From positions 11,775,301-11,839,300 of the forward strand of contig NW_027184085.1 of NCBI RefSeq assembly GCF_041296385.1: a stretch of 64,000 nucleotides of DNA, read 5' to 3'. Positions 1-13,600 of this stretch are shown piece after piece (positions within the stretch are counted from its first letter, which is position 1; every line of letters starts with the position of its first letter). Both the position numbers and the translations under genes were made by a program. Under the pieces are notes generated by a model that was given only the letters and a program-made list of their open reading frames with translations, was not told the DNA's origin and ran no database searches. The stretch comes from Aphelocoma coerulescens (lineage: Eukaryota; Chordata; Aves; Passeriformes; Corvidae).

Positions 1-3000
1 AAATTTGCTTGAAAAGGCAACCTAACATAGGTCTGCTCGGGAGACCAGCCAGCTCCACCTGGCATGCAATGGAACACAAGCAGAGGTTTCTCTAGCTCTA
101 ATAATCACAGCCAGACCTGGTGCTGCTTAATTTAACAGCGTAGCTCAGAGGCCAAGATTTTCTGTTTGCAGAATCACATGGGAATTGTAAAAGGCTCAGA
201 ATGTCTGAAAATCAGACAGCTTATCCAGATGGCTGAACAGCGTGCTTGGGGACACAACTTCAGGCAGACAGTCTCAAAAGTCTTGGCTGTACCAGCTGTA
301 GGAAGGAAGGTGATAACAATTTTTCTTTTATATTGTGTAGAGACATAGGTATTCAAAGAATTGAGTCATATTGCTTAGTTAAGAAATCTTGCCTCTGATC
401 TAGAGCATACTATATTGTCCCCCTTTCATTTGGATATCCGTAACTTTATTATGCAAAAGTTAGTCCTTACTATGAATGGAAGAGAAATCACATTTATCCT
501 CACTATTGTCATTTGTTTTGAAAAGGGGAAACCATTTTCGCTGCTGTATTTTTCCACAGCAGAAACTAGACAGAGTATCATGGAAAAGTACCTGCACAGG
601 GGAACTTGTGCTAAGACAGGCCAGGACAGAGTCTTTGGGGAGACAGAGGGAAGCAGATGCTGACATAAATAGCAAGAGTAACCTCCTTTGGCCACTCAGA
701 GATCACCTGTCCAGCTCTTCCACCATATTTCCACAGGACCCATTTGTACTGTGCTCCTCAGTCCCCCAGATGTGCAACCATGTGGTCACAGACATGAGTG
801 TCTTCCTGCAATTGCCTGTTGTTGCCGATTTGATGTTCAGTTCTGTGACTCAGCCTGGATATGATGGACACACATCTATCTGCCCACACAACAGTCTCTG
901 GTCATAGATGAGCCAGTCCTTTTCTGGAGCACATCTAATGAGATGCTGCAGGGGAGGATGTGGCATGTGTCCCTCAGACACCAGCAGTGGCTGTGTGGCC
1001 CATCATAGCTCAGAGGCTGGCTGCTGCATCTTCCGAGTCCCACACTTTCATTTGATCCTCATTTTCTTCAGGGAGGAAATGGTGGTGTCCTGGGAGCAAA
1101 AGGCATAGAAAAACTCGTGTTCAGTTACCACCCACATTCTCAGCCTAGCAAAAACTGTCCCTGGTTCACCTTACCCGCTGGCCTTGCTGGTGTCCTCGAG
1201 AGTGTGAGACACAAAGCCATGATCAAACAGCAGAGGGAGGAGAGCCTATTCTCTGGCCTGTGTAGCTGGCACAGGCAGATGTGTCCTGGATGCACAGTCC
1301 CCCTGCATGCAGTCCTCTCCTGCCCTAAGGTGAGCAGCAAATTCCCTAGGGACTGCTTGTGATGGCACTCTTGTACCCTTTGGCACGGTGAGAATGGGGT
1401 CACTGCAAGCTGCCCTTGTTATAGGTTTCTTCTTCCTGGCCAGGCACATTTTTCCTTAAACAATATCTAGGTTTCCACCTTATCAGTACTCATCCACCCC
1501 TCACCAGACGTCAAATGCCTGTCCAAGCACTAAAACAACATGACCTTGCGGAGTTTCATTCCTTTCATGGCCAGCACTGCTATGCAATAGCCAAGGAGCT
1601 TTAATGTTTCACTTGTGGCTGACAAAAGCTGGCAGCAAGCTTTCCTTTTGCCCCTCTGCCACATGAAATCGCTGCAGCCCTTTGAACTTGATGGGCAGTA
1701 CTGCCAATTAATGACAGCACAACTGTGAGCCCAGCAGGCACCTGCAGGGAGAATGCAGCTACAGAGGGGAAGGGGAGCAGGCTGGTGCTGCTGTGAAGGG
1801 ACTGTGCCTCCTGGGTGAGGAGATGTGGGTGCCAGGAGATATTTTCAAGCAACACGTTCAAGAGGGTTTCCTCGATAAAGGACAGGTGTCATCACAGCAG
1901 GGTATCCTACCTGCCCTGCTGCAGCTGGATACCTCTCAAGTCCACAGTCAGATCCAGAGGTGCTCAGGGCATGAACATCACTTTCAGTAGAAGGTTATAA
2001 TTTAATTTTCCCTGGAGAAAAAAGAGAGCTTTTCACTGTCAGAGAGGCTGAACCTTGAAATACTTCCCTTAAAAAACAGAAGTTGGAATTCAGTTGTGTC
2101 CTAAATAGAAGCTTATCAAACTGTAAATATCACCATCATCCATCATGATAAAGAGAGACAGTTATATTGCAGGAATCATATCACAGGAGATGCAGATCAC
2201 CTGAGAAGCCTGAGTACAGAAAAGTTTAGAGGTATAAAGAAACAAGATTGCACCATTTCCCTGAAAGGTTGAATGCAATGTCCAAACGAGATCATTTCAG
2301 TGGTATGAAGTAAAGAGAACTTTTTAAAAACACCATTTTTCGCCCCTACAAAGCACATGCAGTGAAAACACATATTTTTTTAGTGGTAAAACAGTTTAAA
2401 CAAACCAATCCAACTAATTTTATCAGATAATTTTGTTTCAAATAATACCAAGACAGAAAAAACTGGTTAAGACAGAAGACACACCACCCCCAGCAGACAC
2501 ATTCCAAGAGGAAACAAAACAGTCTCTGGACTCTGGGTGGTTCAACTTTCCCAGCACAACCTAATCAATAATCTCACACGTGAACCTTGCCAATAGCCCT
2601 GCTCACAGGCAAACACAGGACACAAACACTGATTTCCCAGAGGGAAGATGTCACCTCTGAGTGCATGGGAACAGCCACTGCAGACCCGTTGCTCCACACA
2701 CATCTGGGGCTTCAGGCAGGGAACTCTGAACCCATACGTAAGGATGTGGTGTTTGTCCTGGCTAAAAACATTTCAGTCCAAACCTAAATTTCACCATCAC
2801 TCCTACCACCAAATTAGCCCACTATGAAAGGTTTCCAGAGCTGTGGGAAGGGAAGACCCCCTTGGTAATATGCTATTAGAGCTAAGCAATGTATTCACAC
2901 TTCATTCACTCTCTGTTGGAGAAGGAGCATGTTCTCTGGGAGCTCTGGCAGTCACGGTTCTGCCATGTGCCAGCAGTGCCACACTGATGCAAAAATGTAA

Positions 3001-3189
3001 GCACCCACATTGATGTGTAATAAATAAGATGCAGAAAGTAATAATTTGCCTCAAATTGCCACTACTAAAGCTTCACCTGCTGAACCTGAGTCTGTTTGGG
3101 GCAAATGTTCTTCAGAAATATTGTAGGTCCAAAAGGAATAAGGATCCCAAGAAGAATGATTAGCTGTCTAGAAACCTTTTCAGAAAAAT
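1..3189. other. Intergenic, no gene recognised
   Basis: This is non-coding sequence of mixed composition at the left edge. The open frames here are short (the longest is 143 codons), overlap each other on both strands, and show no domain I recognise. I see no tRNA-like or rRNA-like segment and no clear mobile element. Distal exons of an unidentified transcript cannot be excluded. Confidence 0.6.
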
Positions 3190-3352
3190 TGAACTAATGG
3201 AGCAGGTTGCCTTGGGAAGCTGAGGGGGTTTCTAAGAATAGGTTAGAGAACATCTGTCGGAAATGGTTAAATTATATTTGATCTTATCTTGTAGGAGGGG
3301 AAGAGACTAGCTGGCCCTTCAACATCCTTTCCAGAGCTATTTTTATGTTTCC
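3190..3352 (+). mobile_element. Old CR1-type LINE 3' fragment
   Basis: The stretch reads like the 3' end of an ancient amniote CR1-family LINE in plus orientation. In order it shows 'ggagcaggttgcc', 'ctgtcggaaatggtta', a degraded 'gactagctggcccttc' where family members have 'gactagatgacctc', and 'ccttccag.gctatttttatg' near the end, where intact copies read ccttccagccctatgattctatg. It is far more diverged than the other CR1 copies in this window, so it is probably an older insertion. The boundaries are approximate. The alternative is another CR1-clade or L3-like family with a similar tail. Confidence 0.6.
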
Positions 3353-6300
3353 ATGACAACTCTTTTGCAGATAGATTTTTCTTTGTATCAAGGCACTGGG
3401 ATACTCTAAGGTGACTCATGAAGGCAGATTTTGGGACTTGACACTTAACACCTACATGTGCATTGCTAATAGCAGTTTTCCCCTAGATTGATCCTCATAT
3501 TAATTATTTAAGGACACTTTTTAAAAATAAATCTGTCGTGATGCTCTTTCTACCCTGTTCACACCCTCCTATTGAAATTCAGCCAAGGATGGGATGACAA
3601 CAGAGAGATCGCACCCAGTTTTCGTTAGACAGAGAGGGAAGAACAACATTTCCTGCAGTCACTACTAAAGGAAGTTCTTCTAAGTAAGATTTTCCAACTG
3701 GAATTTGCCCAGGTATCCCAGAGTTCACATCATTGCTCTTTAAAAGGCAATGTTAGAACAAGTGGCTGGATTTGCATTGCCTGGCCGAGATGGGACTGTG
3801 CAGCTGCAGCCTGGGGAAGGCCCTGAGGAGGAACCGAACACAGTGCAGAACCAGTGCAGAAGATGCTGCCAGCTTGGACATACTGAAAAGGAAGCCAAAG
3901 AAGAAGCTGCAAACCAAGAGACCACAAATCAGCCAGGACTGATAAAGAAGTACTCAACAAGCAAATATTCTTGGCCGGGGAATGTGCTCTTACAGGAGAT
4001 TTCTGCACCAGCACTAGCACAGATGATGGAAACAGCTATCGAGTGACAGTGAGCTGGTCAGATACACCAGGGAAGATGGGGGAAATTCACTTTGCCTTTT
4101 AGAGACAAGCTTAAATTTTCCTCTCTAAGTGGTATTCTACACCCTCCTTATGTAACTGTAGGAAAATGTTAGCTAACAGGCTCTGGTCTGCTACCCTGAG
4201 CAAGCTATTAACCAGCCTGGCAGGCGGCTTGGCAATTGCCTAGCATTCGAAAGCCCGGATGGAAAATTCTGAAACAGAAGCTCTTGCCACGTAGCACATT
4301 GGCATCCTGAGGAAAAGACCTTGGCCTGGAACCAGGTCCTTCTGAGTAACAACATCAGCCCCTGGGACGAGCTAGCATGGATACTTTTTAATTGTAATTT
4401 ACACACTGCTTAAAGCATTTTAGACAGTGACAGAAGCACAAGAGTAATAAGACCACACAAGCGCCTACTAAGACATAAAGACAACAATTATGAACTGATG
4501 TTACATGGTGTTAAAAAACCAACCACTTGCCTTTCCCTCCCTCCAAACTGTTTTTCTTGAATTTTTCCCTTTTGGTGCACCCCACTTCAGCTTCACATGA
4601 CATTCCCACAGGGCCAGCCCAGGGCACATGCCCATGGGGGATCTGCTGATCCCCCAGCATATATCCAATGCCCCTTCACGGGCCTTCTTGTCTGGGGCTG
4701 CAGCCAGCCAGCCAGAGCAAAAGCTGGGCCACCTGGGCCAGGGAAGGTGTCTCACCCTGTGGCTGTTCTTACTGAGCAAGGCAGCAGCAGAATCAGAGTG
4801 AGGAGCTGGGCCAGATTCACATCTCACTTGGGCTAGCATTTAACTTGTGCATAATACTGGTGTGCAGCTGTGGAGAGCAAGATCAAAGTGAGCTATCATG
4901 CTCAAAAGGGAATACAGAGCAGAGACAGCCCTAGGTCAAAGTCATAGGAAAGGTGCTGGGATGCTTACTTGCATTTATAGATACTCTATACATTATATCA
5001 TACATTATGCTCTTCCTGCCTCTGCAGTCAGCCAGCAATTCAGAACTGCAAGTTCCTGAGGAAATGGCCTTTAGCTCTTCCACCTGTCCCCGGTGTGACT
5101 TGTGGAGATCTCTCCGCTGCTCTGGGAGCATGCAGGACGTGGACTGGGACAACTGGAACTGCTGCAGTCAGACGACTTATTTAACTGCTGAAAAGCTTCC
5201 CTAGCATCCAAGGAAGGTACAGAGATGAAAATGTAACAGGCTAAAAGGAACAGTAGGGTCCTTCATAGAAACGTGAGATGAAGATGCATCATTTTATTTT
5301 TGGTATCATTCAATCCTTTCCCTACACACGACAACATCCAGGCAGCAGAAAGGGTTCCTTGACTGTGCTTCTCAGTATTACCAAGAGTGGGTGATTCCAG
5401 CTGTAACTCTAGCTACTTCAGATTAAGTATCTCTGGTCTAAGGGATTTCTTTTTATTCCTTCTGTAGTCAACAGATAGAGCAAGGCAGCTGCAAAGGGGT
5501 GATTCACCTCACCCTAAAATAGATGGAATGAGTCATGACCAGACAGGCTTATCTCCTTTCACTGATTATAGAGAGACCAGACAAATATCTTAGGTGAGAT
5601 GCCATGACTTTTAGATGGCTAAAATTAAATATGTGGCATCCCACTCTGTAATCACAAAGGTCTGTAGGTTTCCTGGCCCAATGATTTTTCTCAGAGAGGG
5701 AAGCTTATCCATCTTTCACTTCTGATAAAATGGTATCAAGTGTTCTTGTGTATTTAGAGAAATGTAGCCCAAACAGAGGTCTCAGCTCTCAGCACAATAG
5801 CAGAAATTCCAGAGGAGGATAAAGAGGGCTCTAGGCAGCAGGACACGAAGAAAATCCAGTCTAAGTTATGTGTGCTCCATAGTGACTTAACAGAATGGGA
5901 ACTGTTTATTATTAGTAAAATGCATTTGTGGTCCCCCAGCACCACTTGCTCTTGCAGTTAAACAAACACACCATGGGATACTTTCTGCAGACACTGAACA
6001 AGGAACCAGCTGAAGTGCTAGAAAAAGACAAGATGCCTAAACCCAGGCCTTTTTCTGCAGGCATTTTGTGTAAAATCTGCAGTCTCTTCTCCTCTGTGTA
6101 CATGTTAAGAAATCTCTTTCCTCCTGACAGAGAAGAGGTGTAAGGATTGCTACAAAAGAGTAGGAATATAGCCTACTCGTCTCAAAGCTTCTCAAAGTTT
6201 CAGCATGTTTTACAGAATAATAAATAATGGCCTGTGGCATTGGTTAGGGCAAAGCTGCTAAAAACAAGTGAAGTCAGTTTTGCTGGATAAGGTATTGAGC

Positions 6301-7657
6301 AGGTTGATTATGAGGGTGAAATATCAGAGCCCAGAAAAAACTGGGGCAGTGGGATGGAGAGGGAGAGCAGAACTTTGAGCAGAGTGATGCCTTTGCACTG
6401 CCAAGCACATTTCTTGCAGTGTCAGTATTTGCTTTGACTGCATTTTCCACATGACATCTGCCAAGGGGGCAGAGTTGCAGAAGAATAAGGCCTGTGGACA
6501 GTGGCAGTGTCTTTGGAACTTGTGGTGGAAATTGAAACACCCCAGCATAAACAACAGGCCTGTGACTCATGCTGCAAGGGACACTATGTGGGTATAGACT
6601 AAGACCTCAAGAAACAAGGGTGAGTTGCTGCTTGGCAGTGTCTAGAACACAAACCAAAGCAAATATACTTCACCACAGCTGTATTGAAACTGGGGAGACC
6701 ATTTAGCCAAAATTTCAAACAGCTGCCTGGGCCCGACCACTTCTGGAACACTTGTAGCAATTTATAGTATGTTTACATCACCTCCTGTGATGAGGGAGGT
6801 CTCCATCACTCCCAAGTTAAGGAAGAGTTAAATAACAGCATCCCAGGATCCCAGGGCTACCTGACTTGTAGGCTCAGAACACCTGGTAGATAACTACATA
6901 AGGGAGCAATCCACTGGACAATTGCAGCCATGAGGAGTTAAAATCCTTGCTTCCCCTTTCTTTAGACAAATAAATCTTTCTGTGGTTGCCTGGAAGGAAA
7001 AGCAGGCTGTGGTATGTGGACATCTGGGAGAGATTCAGGCCACCCTTTGTGGTGTAGGGGGAGACCAGTGTGGTGAGGCTGCTGCAGGCCACCTCCTGCC
7101 CCAGGCTGCTTGGTGGTTTGGCAGTGGTCTTACAGCTCCTGCTTCACTTGCAGCTGCACTGGGATGCAATGTCCCCCAGGAGCCCACATCTGAGGGAGAT
7201 GGGCTTGTCCGCACCAGGTTGTCCTGTATGTACCTTCCTGTCCCTGGACTATGTGGCTTGCCAAGAAAATAGGTCTCTGAAAAACCTCATGGAACAGGAA
7301 CATAGGACTTGTCAAAGAAACAGCAGAAAAATGAAATGAGTGAGTTAATATCTCTTGGAACTCCCTTTCCAGCATTTCTGGGTGTGCCTTCCTATTTACA
7401 TTTGGCAGTGTTTTTCTCACACCATAAGGACAAGTGGCACAGACTTTGCTTTTCTGCATGGAGGCATGGAGAAGCCTGGCAGAGTCAGACCCCATTGAGC
7501 TGCTCAGAGAAGACTATGCTTTCTGCTGAGATGTCCCCATCTGAGCAGTGTCCTTGAATGTCTCCTACTGAGAGTCCAGAGGCACAGCAGCAGAAAAACT
7601 CTCTGTGCTAACACTTCCATGCAGAGTTTTTTGCAAACAGTCAAACATGCCAAGTGT

Positions 7658-7671
7658 AAAAAAAAAAAAAA
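7658..7671 (+). repeat. A14 homopolymer
   Basis: This is an uninterrupted run of 14 A. It is flanked by 'catgcc' on the left and 'ggcat' on the right, short arms that could pair across the run. No retrotransposon body is evident upstream, so it may be a simple microsatellite or the tail of a very short retroinsertion. Confidence 0.8.
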
Positions 7672-10600
7672 GGCATCTTACCTAAAGGAAATGACTTCTG
7701 CCAGACAATGAGCTCTCAGATCCCTTCCAGATGGAATTTGTATTTTGAATCAACACTGTGCCCCAAGGAACCATGTTACAGAGCAGGAGGCACTGACCTT
7801 GGAGGAAGCGGAAAGGTTTGCATGGCTCCTCTGTGCCTGCTGCAGATCGGAGCTGACACTCCTTTCAAAGGACATGCAAAGTTCATGACAGCATGATGAT
7901 AGGTTTGAAAATAGACATGGGATGAAGGCACTGAAGGGCTCAGTGCTTTTGGAGGTGGTTTGGTTTCTCTCAAATTGAAACAGGGGCACTTAAATACGTT
8001 ATGAGCATGGGAAGGAGTCCCAGCTGCAGGAAGAGCATATAATGGGGCAGTAATTGTGATTCCAAATGCAATGAAGTACAGCAATATCAAAGTGATGCTG
8101 ATACCAGCTTTGTGCACCCTGCTGTGGCATTATGGCCTGACACAGCTGTTTTCTGCATTGCCTCATTGCGCGGCTGCTCCCTCAGAGCTGGAGTCATGCC
8201 TGGCCACTGTGCTCCATGGGCTGGCAGCCCTCGCTCCTCTTCCCTGTGAAGAGGTGGAGCAGAGCGGGGCTGCCTGCATAGTATGGAGCCTCAAAGTGTG
8301 TTTATTTCCTGCTTTCAAGAGAGATATAGGAAAAAAGCCGTCCTATGTAGTAAGCTGTGCTGTGGAGTGCTAGTCACAGGGATATGTTGTCATTTCCTAG
8401 GTAAATCATATCACAGGGGGAGCAGAAGGCTTGTGGCTGCCCAAGAGACACAAATGCACAGCTGGCCCTGACCCTCACAGCCTCTTTGTCCAAAGACTGG
8501 TGGTATCATGCTATGAGGTGAATCATAGTGCTGGTTTCCCCTGCTTTTATGAAAGATGCAAGTGGTATTGCCCATGGCTGTTACATGATCTGCTTCCTTT
8601 TTAAAATGTTCTTCCAAAAACAACATTCCTCCGGTATTATCTTCTCTTTTCTCTCCTTTCCCCTTCTTCCTAATCCCTTCTCCACAGACTGGTCATTTGT
8701 CACTGTCTTCTTAGACTCCACCAGAAGTGGAGAAAAGGGGCTGCAAACATCCTGCATACCAGTCCTCAAGGCTTCACAATGCTTTGCACAGACAAGTCGT
8801 GTCTTCTCCAAAACTTTCCATAATCACTCCTGTCTCAAAACAGATTATCTCAGGGGATGAGGTGGGCAGTAGAGTGACTTATAAATGCCAAGAAAACTTA
8901 GAGTGGGGTGCTTGAGGAGCAGCAAAGGATCTTGTTTTTCTCTTCTCCATCAGTCACTTACCCAGGCTTGGCACTCAGTGAGCAGCTGGTAGATTTTTAA
9001 TTAAAACATCCACCCACAACTTCTACTTGGTTTTAGTTTTACAACACTGAAATTACCAGCGGGATGCTGTGAATAAGCTCATGTAATTTTTACAGGAGGT
9101 CAGGTACTAATTTTGACCAGCTTAACTCAAGCACTTTACTACAGGTTTTTATAAACAGGTTTTCAAACAGCTGAAGGCAGGGGACCAGGTCAGAGCTCAA
9201 GGTAGGGCAGCTTGTCAAGGGAAAGAGGGCCAGGGTGAGGAGAATACCAGATTGTACACAGTCTAGCACTGCTGTGGTTTTAGTCTCTTAGGATTAAATA
9301 GCTTCACTGAGAGCAGCCAGAAAACAGCTTCAATGGACACTGCAGCTGCAAGCAGCGTAGGCACAGCCTGAGGAACAAGGCGGTGCCACTACTCCCAGGT
9401 AGTCACATACCTGAAACCAGTTGCCATTGCTCACGGCTAATGTCTAGACTGTGCTTTCACTCATCTCCCTCTGAACAGCCCCCACCAGTGGCTAAGAAAT
9501 ATCCTCAGGCGGGGTGTGGAGGAAAAAAGCCAAAGGCTCTTGCTTAAACCAGTCCTGTGCTTGCATTTGCTTCAGAGGAGTCACCCCCAGCACAGCGAAC
9601 AAACCAGAGAGCAAAGTTTTAGACCCTCAGGACTGGATCTCGTTTTCTGGGAAGTCAGTGACTAATCCCCGAGGAATGGTTGCGGGTGGGAGATGGCTGC
9701 TGCAGAGTGCTGCTGCCTCACAGCTCAGCTCGCCCCCGATGGTGGGCTGAACAGGGCTCCGAGGAGCTCCACAGTAAGCACACTTCCTCGTGTTGCCCAG
9801 TAACTGCGAAAACATCGCTGTTTCTCATGCTGATCCTTCCCATGCAGCCCTGCCAGCCCAAGCACTTCACCTCTGGCTGAACTGATTATCACAGAGATGC
9901 TGGATGAAGAGTGGTCAGACAGACAACAGTGAAAGGGGTGGACTGAACTCTCCTGGTGAGGGAATTCAAAATTTCCTCTCCAGGAGAACCCTAGCGATGC
10001 CTTACTTGGGGAAGAAGTGGCCATCAGGAGCTGCATACTTTCACTGATCGGGAGAGCTGGAAAGAAAAAATGGGAAGACAAAACTTGCTTCATACTTACT
10101 TTCATACCCTTCAAATCTGAAGATCTGAATTCATCTAAACCATCTAAGGGGATCTAAACCTCACATTTCACCTCTTGGGGCAGAGTCAGGCTAAAACACC
10201 CACCCCCTGTGGCCCTCCTTCTGAGTCAGTGTCAGAAATAAGAGTCTGTGTGTTGGAAAGCCCCTTGTGCTCCAGCAATGACAGCAAAAGCTGGGAAACT
10301 AACCCATTCCTGGAAATCCCCTGTGGCTCCAGCAGCTCCAGGCTGAAGAGAGAAGCCAGAACTGACCAGTATCGCACTCTGGGAAAGCCCAACCAGCCTG
10401 GTGGGCCAGACAGGATCTGAGGGACAGAGCACCACAGTCACTGGGGCATGTTGTAAAACAGCAGCCCTGGGAGCTGCTGGGTGGTGAAGGACAATGGGAG
10501 AGGGTGGTGGGAAGGAGCCTTTTCCAGCAGGGAATAATCCAGGAAAATGAAGATGGCTGAGGGGATTTTCCTCTCCTTCCCCAGCCTCCCATGTGGGACA

Positions 10601-13600
10601 GGAGTTACCAGGGGCCATCTGAGACTGAGCGGGACCAGCATCTGCTTCCTCTGCATTTTCATTTTGTTTATATATGTGTATCACTGTCTGGAAGAAATGT
10701 CTTCTGCATTCCAGACGGGGATAATGAAATCCATTCAGGGCAGGCAGAATGGGGATGACAGGTAAGGCATCCCAGACAGCCCAAGTCAAGGCCTTGGCTG
10801 TGCGCAGGCAGCAGCACAGTGGTTCCACATCATTGTCATACACCCTCACACACAGGACTCAGCTTCCTTCAGCCTCCTCCCCCTTCCTCCCACTGATCCC
10901 TTCTCTTCCCCTCCATCCGGTTCCCGGGGGAACCAAAGTGCACTTAGGAAGATGCAACTCATCATCCTGGGACTCGCTCAGAGTGTTCAGAACTACTTTA
11001 TCGTTAGGGGTTTTTTCACATCAAATTGGTTTGATAAACGTTTTGACCTCTGCATACCACTGATAAACTCTGAGGGCTGCTCCCCTCCTCCCTCTACCCT
11101 TACTGTAAATATCTTGCAGATGCTCTGCTCATTTTTGTTCTTTTACAGCCAGCTGGCAACTTTGTTGGCATGCCAAAGAATTTCAGACCTCGGAGCAAAG
11201 CAACCTTTTAGTCTTCAGCTCTGAATCTTTTCTCACCAATATGTGAATCAGTTGATATTTTTAAGACTTCTATTTAATTTTGCCCTTAGACCATTGGACC
11301 AAAAGTGTTGTCTAGAAAATGCTGTCCATTAGAATGAGAATATCAAATGCATGCAGCTGAGAAACATTATGGAAAGGGCCAAGTGAATTTCACAGAAGGT
11401 TAATGCCTTCAGACAAAATATTTAAACCAGTCTATAACATTTTATAATATGGATAGAATTTTCTATTAAATTCCTTAGATGAGGCTAAAAGTTCACCTGG
11501 AAGGATCTCCTTCAGTATTGAATTTTCACTTGTTGGGTACATCTCAGACATTTCCAACTCTGTTCCCACATTATAGCATTATTTTCATCCTTATGACATG
11601 CTAAAGATTTTCCATAGACGAAGAAGCAATGCAGCTGACAGGATCTGCTAGGTAGTACCACTCTAGGCATCAGCATGCACAAACTGCATTAAGACCATGA
11701 GCCTGACATCTGAGGAATGTGCACAAAATCACGGGAAAAATGTGCTGGACACAGTTGATTTGGAGCCCCTGTGGTGCTGTGTGCTGTGCAAGGAAGAAAG
11801 CCAGAGAGAGAGGAATTCAGTTCTCTCTCTGTCAGTGGTGAGAAGAACAGAGGAAGCACAGGCAAGGCAGGTTTGAGGCTGGTTCAGTATAACCTGCTTT
11901 AATGGAAGCTCATTAGTTTGGACTCTGGGCCACACAAACCCAGTCACACGGCTCCCAGGCAGCCTCGGGCGCAGGCAGGGCGAGGCTGTTCTACTCACCA
12001 TGCACCACACAGGCAGATGCCCCGAGCAAGAGGCTTGTCTGAATGAAGCCAAGTTAAGCCTGTGGTTTCCAAGTGTTCCCAGCACTCGCTCCTCTCCCAT
12101 CGCCACCCCCATGGTATTCCCACGCAGCAGCCGGGGGAGCTCTGAAGCGAATTGCAAATGGGCACTGCCTTTTCCTGCTTCTCCTCACAGACTATCAGGG
12201 TAGTGACCCTCTCCAGCACGTAATATCACATGTGACACCATAAACATGAGTAACAGGGAGGCGTGAGGGTGAGGTAACCAGAGCGTAGGTACAAACTGGT
12301 TAGGCAGGTGTAGCTGTTGGGTAAAACATCTACAGAGTTTGGCTCTGAAATGGAGGGGTTAATCTGTGAATAAGTGGGAGAAAGGTGCAATAATGTGAAG
12401 ATCAGCTGAACATGGTGGGGTGGACAAAAACAGGAACAGAACAGGAGTGGAAAATCAGGGAGGTCTGAGAAGCACCAGGAGAGGATGGAGCAGTGAAACT
12501 GAGGTAGAACAGCATTTTGAGGAGAGTTAGGCTGCTGAGTGGAGAGGATGAACAGAAGCCAGATTGATGACATGTCAAACAGTTCTGGAAGAAACAAATC
12601 TAAAATGAAGTTACAGATCCCGTTTCTGAGGCAGAAGTGATTGATTTGTGCATCACTGCTACTTTTATCCAGCCTACTAAATGAAAGGTTGTTTTCTGTC
12701 ACAGCACAATTCAGGCATTTTCGAGAACCATTGCTGGAGGCCACAGCTGAATACATCGAGCAGTTGTGTCTAGCTCACTTGAGTGAATGCACTGGTAAAG
12801 AAGACACTGTTTTAAAATCTTTGTGGATGCTCAAGTAAAAGTTCCTGTTCCCTGCACACACAGTATTTCCACATTCCCTTTTCTCCTCCAAATGCCATCT
12901 TTCCTTCTGACTTGTGGTTTGGATAAAGAGGCAATCACATCAAGTCAGGAGACCAAAAGGTATAGGAAGTCTGCCTGACCAGCTGCCTACTGACTCCTGG
13001 CAAGAGAGAAGGTCAAAGGAATGGATTCACGGACCGTGTGTGCAGAGTCAGACTGAGACACAGCTCAACTACTTGCTTCCCCTGGCTCAGCACCACCTCT
13101 GAACCACATCCCAATTCATCAGCTCCTGACAACTGAAACACTGTCTCAGAGTGCCCCTGAGATGAATCCCTGCCTTGCCGCTGTGTCAGCTCAAAGCCAC
13201 CCTGCCTGTCCCCACTAGCATCAGCCCTAACCTTTTGCAGTCCTTTGGGATGAGTCCCTCCCAGTCTAATCAGCTCGATCAGACTTTCCCCTTCCTGTCA
13301 CAACTGATGTCAAATTGAATCAAGGTCTGACAACCTGAATTTCCCAGTCTGTCATTACACCCTTATTTATTATCCCATCCAGACCTCAGCACAAGGATGC
13401 CTTCCCCCCAGCCTATTCACACATCTTCTGACGTAATCTCTTCCTGTTTTTCCCTTCCAGACCCAGTGCTAAGTGGGTTATGAAGTCAACCAGCCTGAAC
13501 CCGAGTTCTTAGCAGTGACCTCTTCACCTGTGACGTGGGGAAGTCCTGCAGCTCACAGCAAGCTGGGGCAGAGGTGCCCAGTGGCCTGACCTGCCTTATG

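Noticed and set aside
3750..4046. 98-codon frame with a CRRCCQLGH string resembling a retroviral zinc knuckle
   Set aside because: The fourth ligand of the CCHC pattern is missing, and no Gag or Pol homology or LTR lies nearby. Most likely chance.
10232..10849. 205-codon minus-strand frame
   Set aside because: No recognisable domain, no convincing splice signals, and overlapping frames on both strands. It lies in a GC-richer patch where long chance frames are expected.
12226..12756. 176-codon minus-strand frame rich in Ser, Leu and Cys
   Set aside because: No family resemblance and no flanking splice or promoter evidence. The region is ordinary intergenic sequence.
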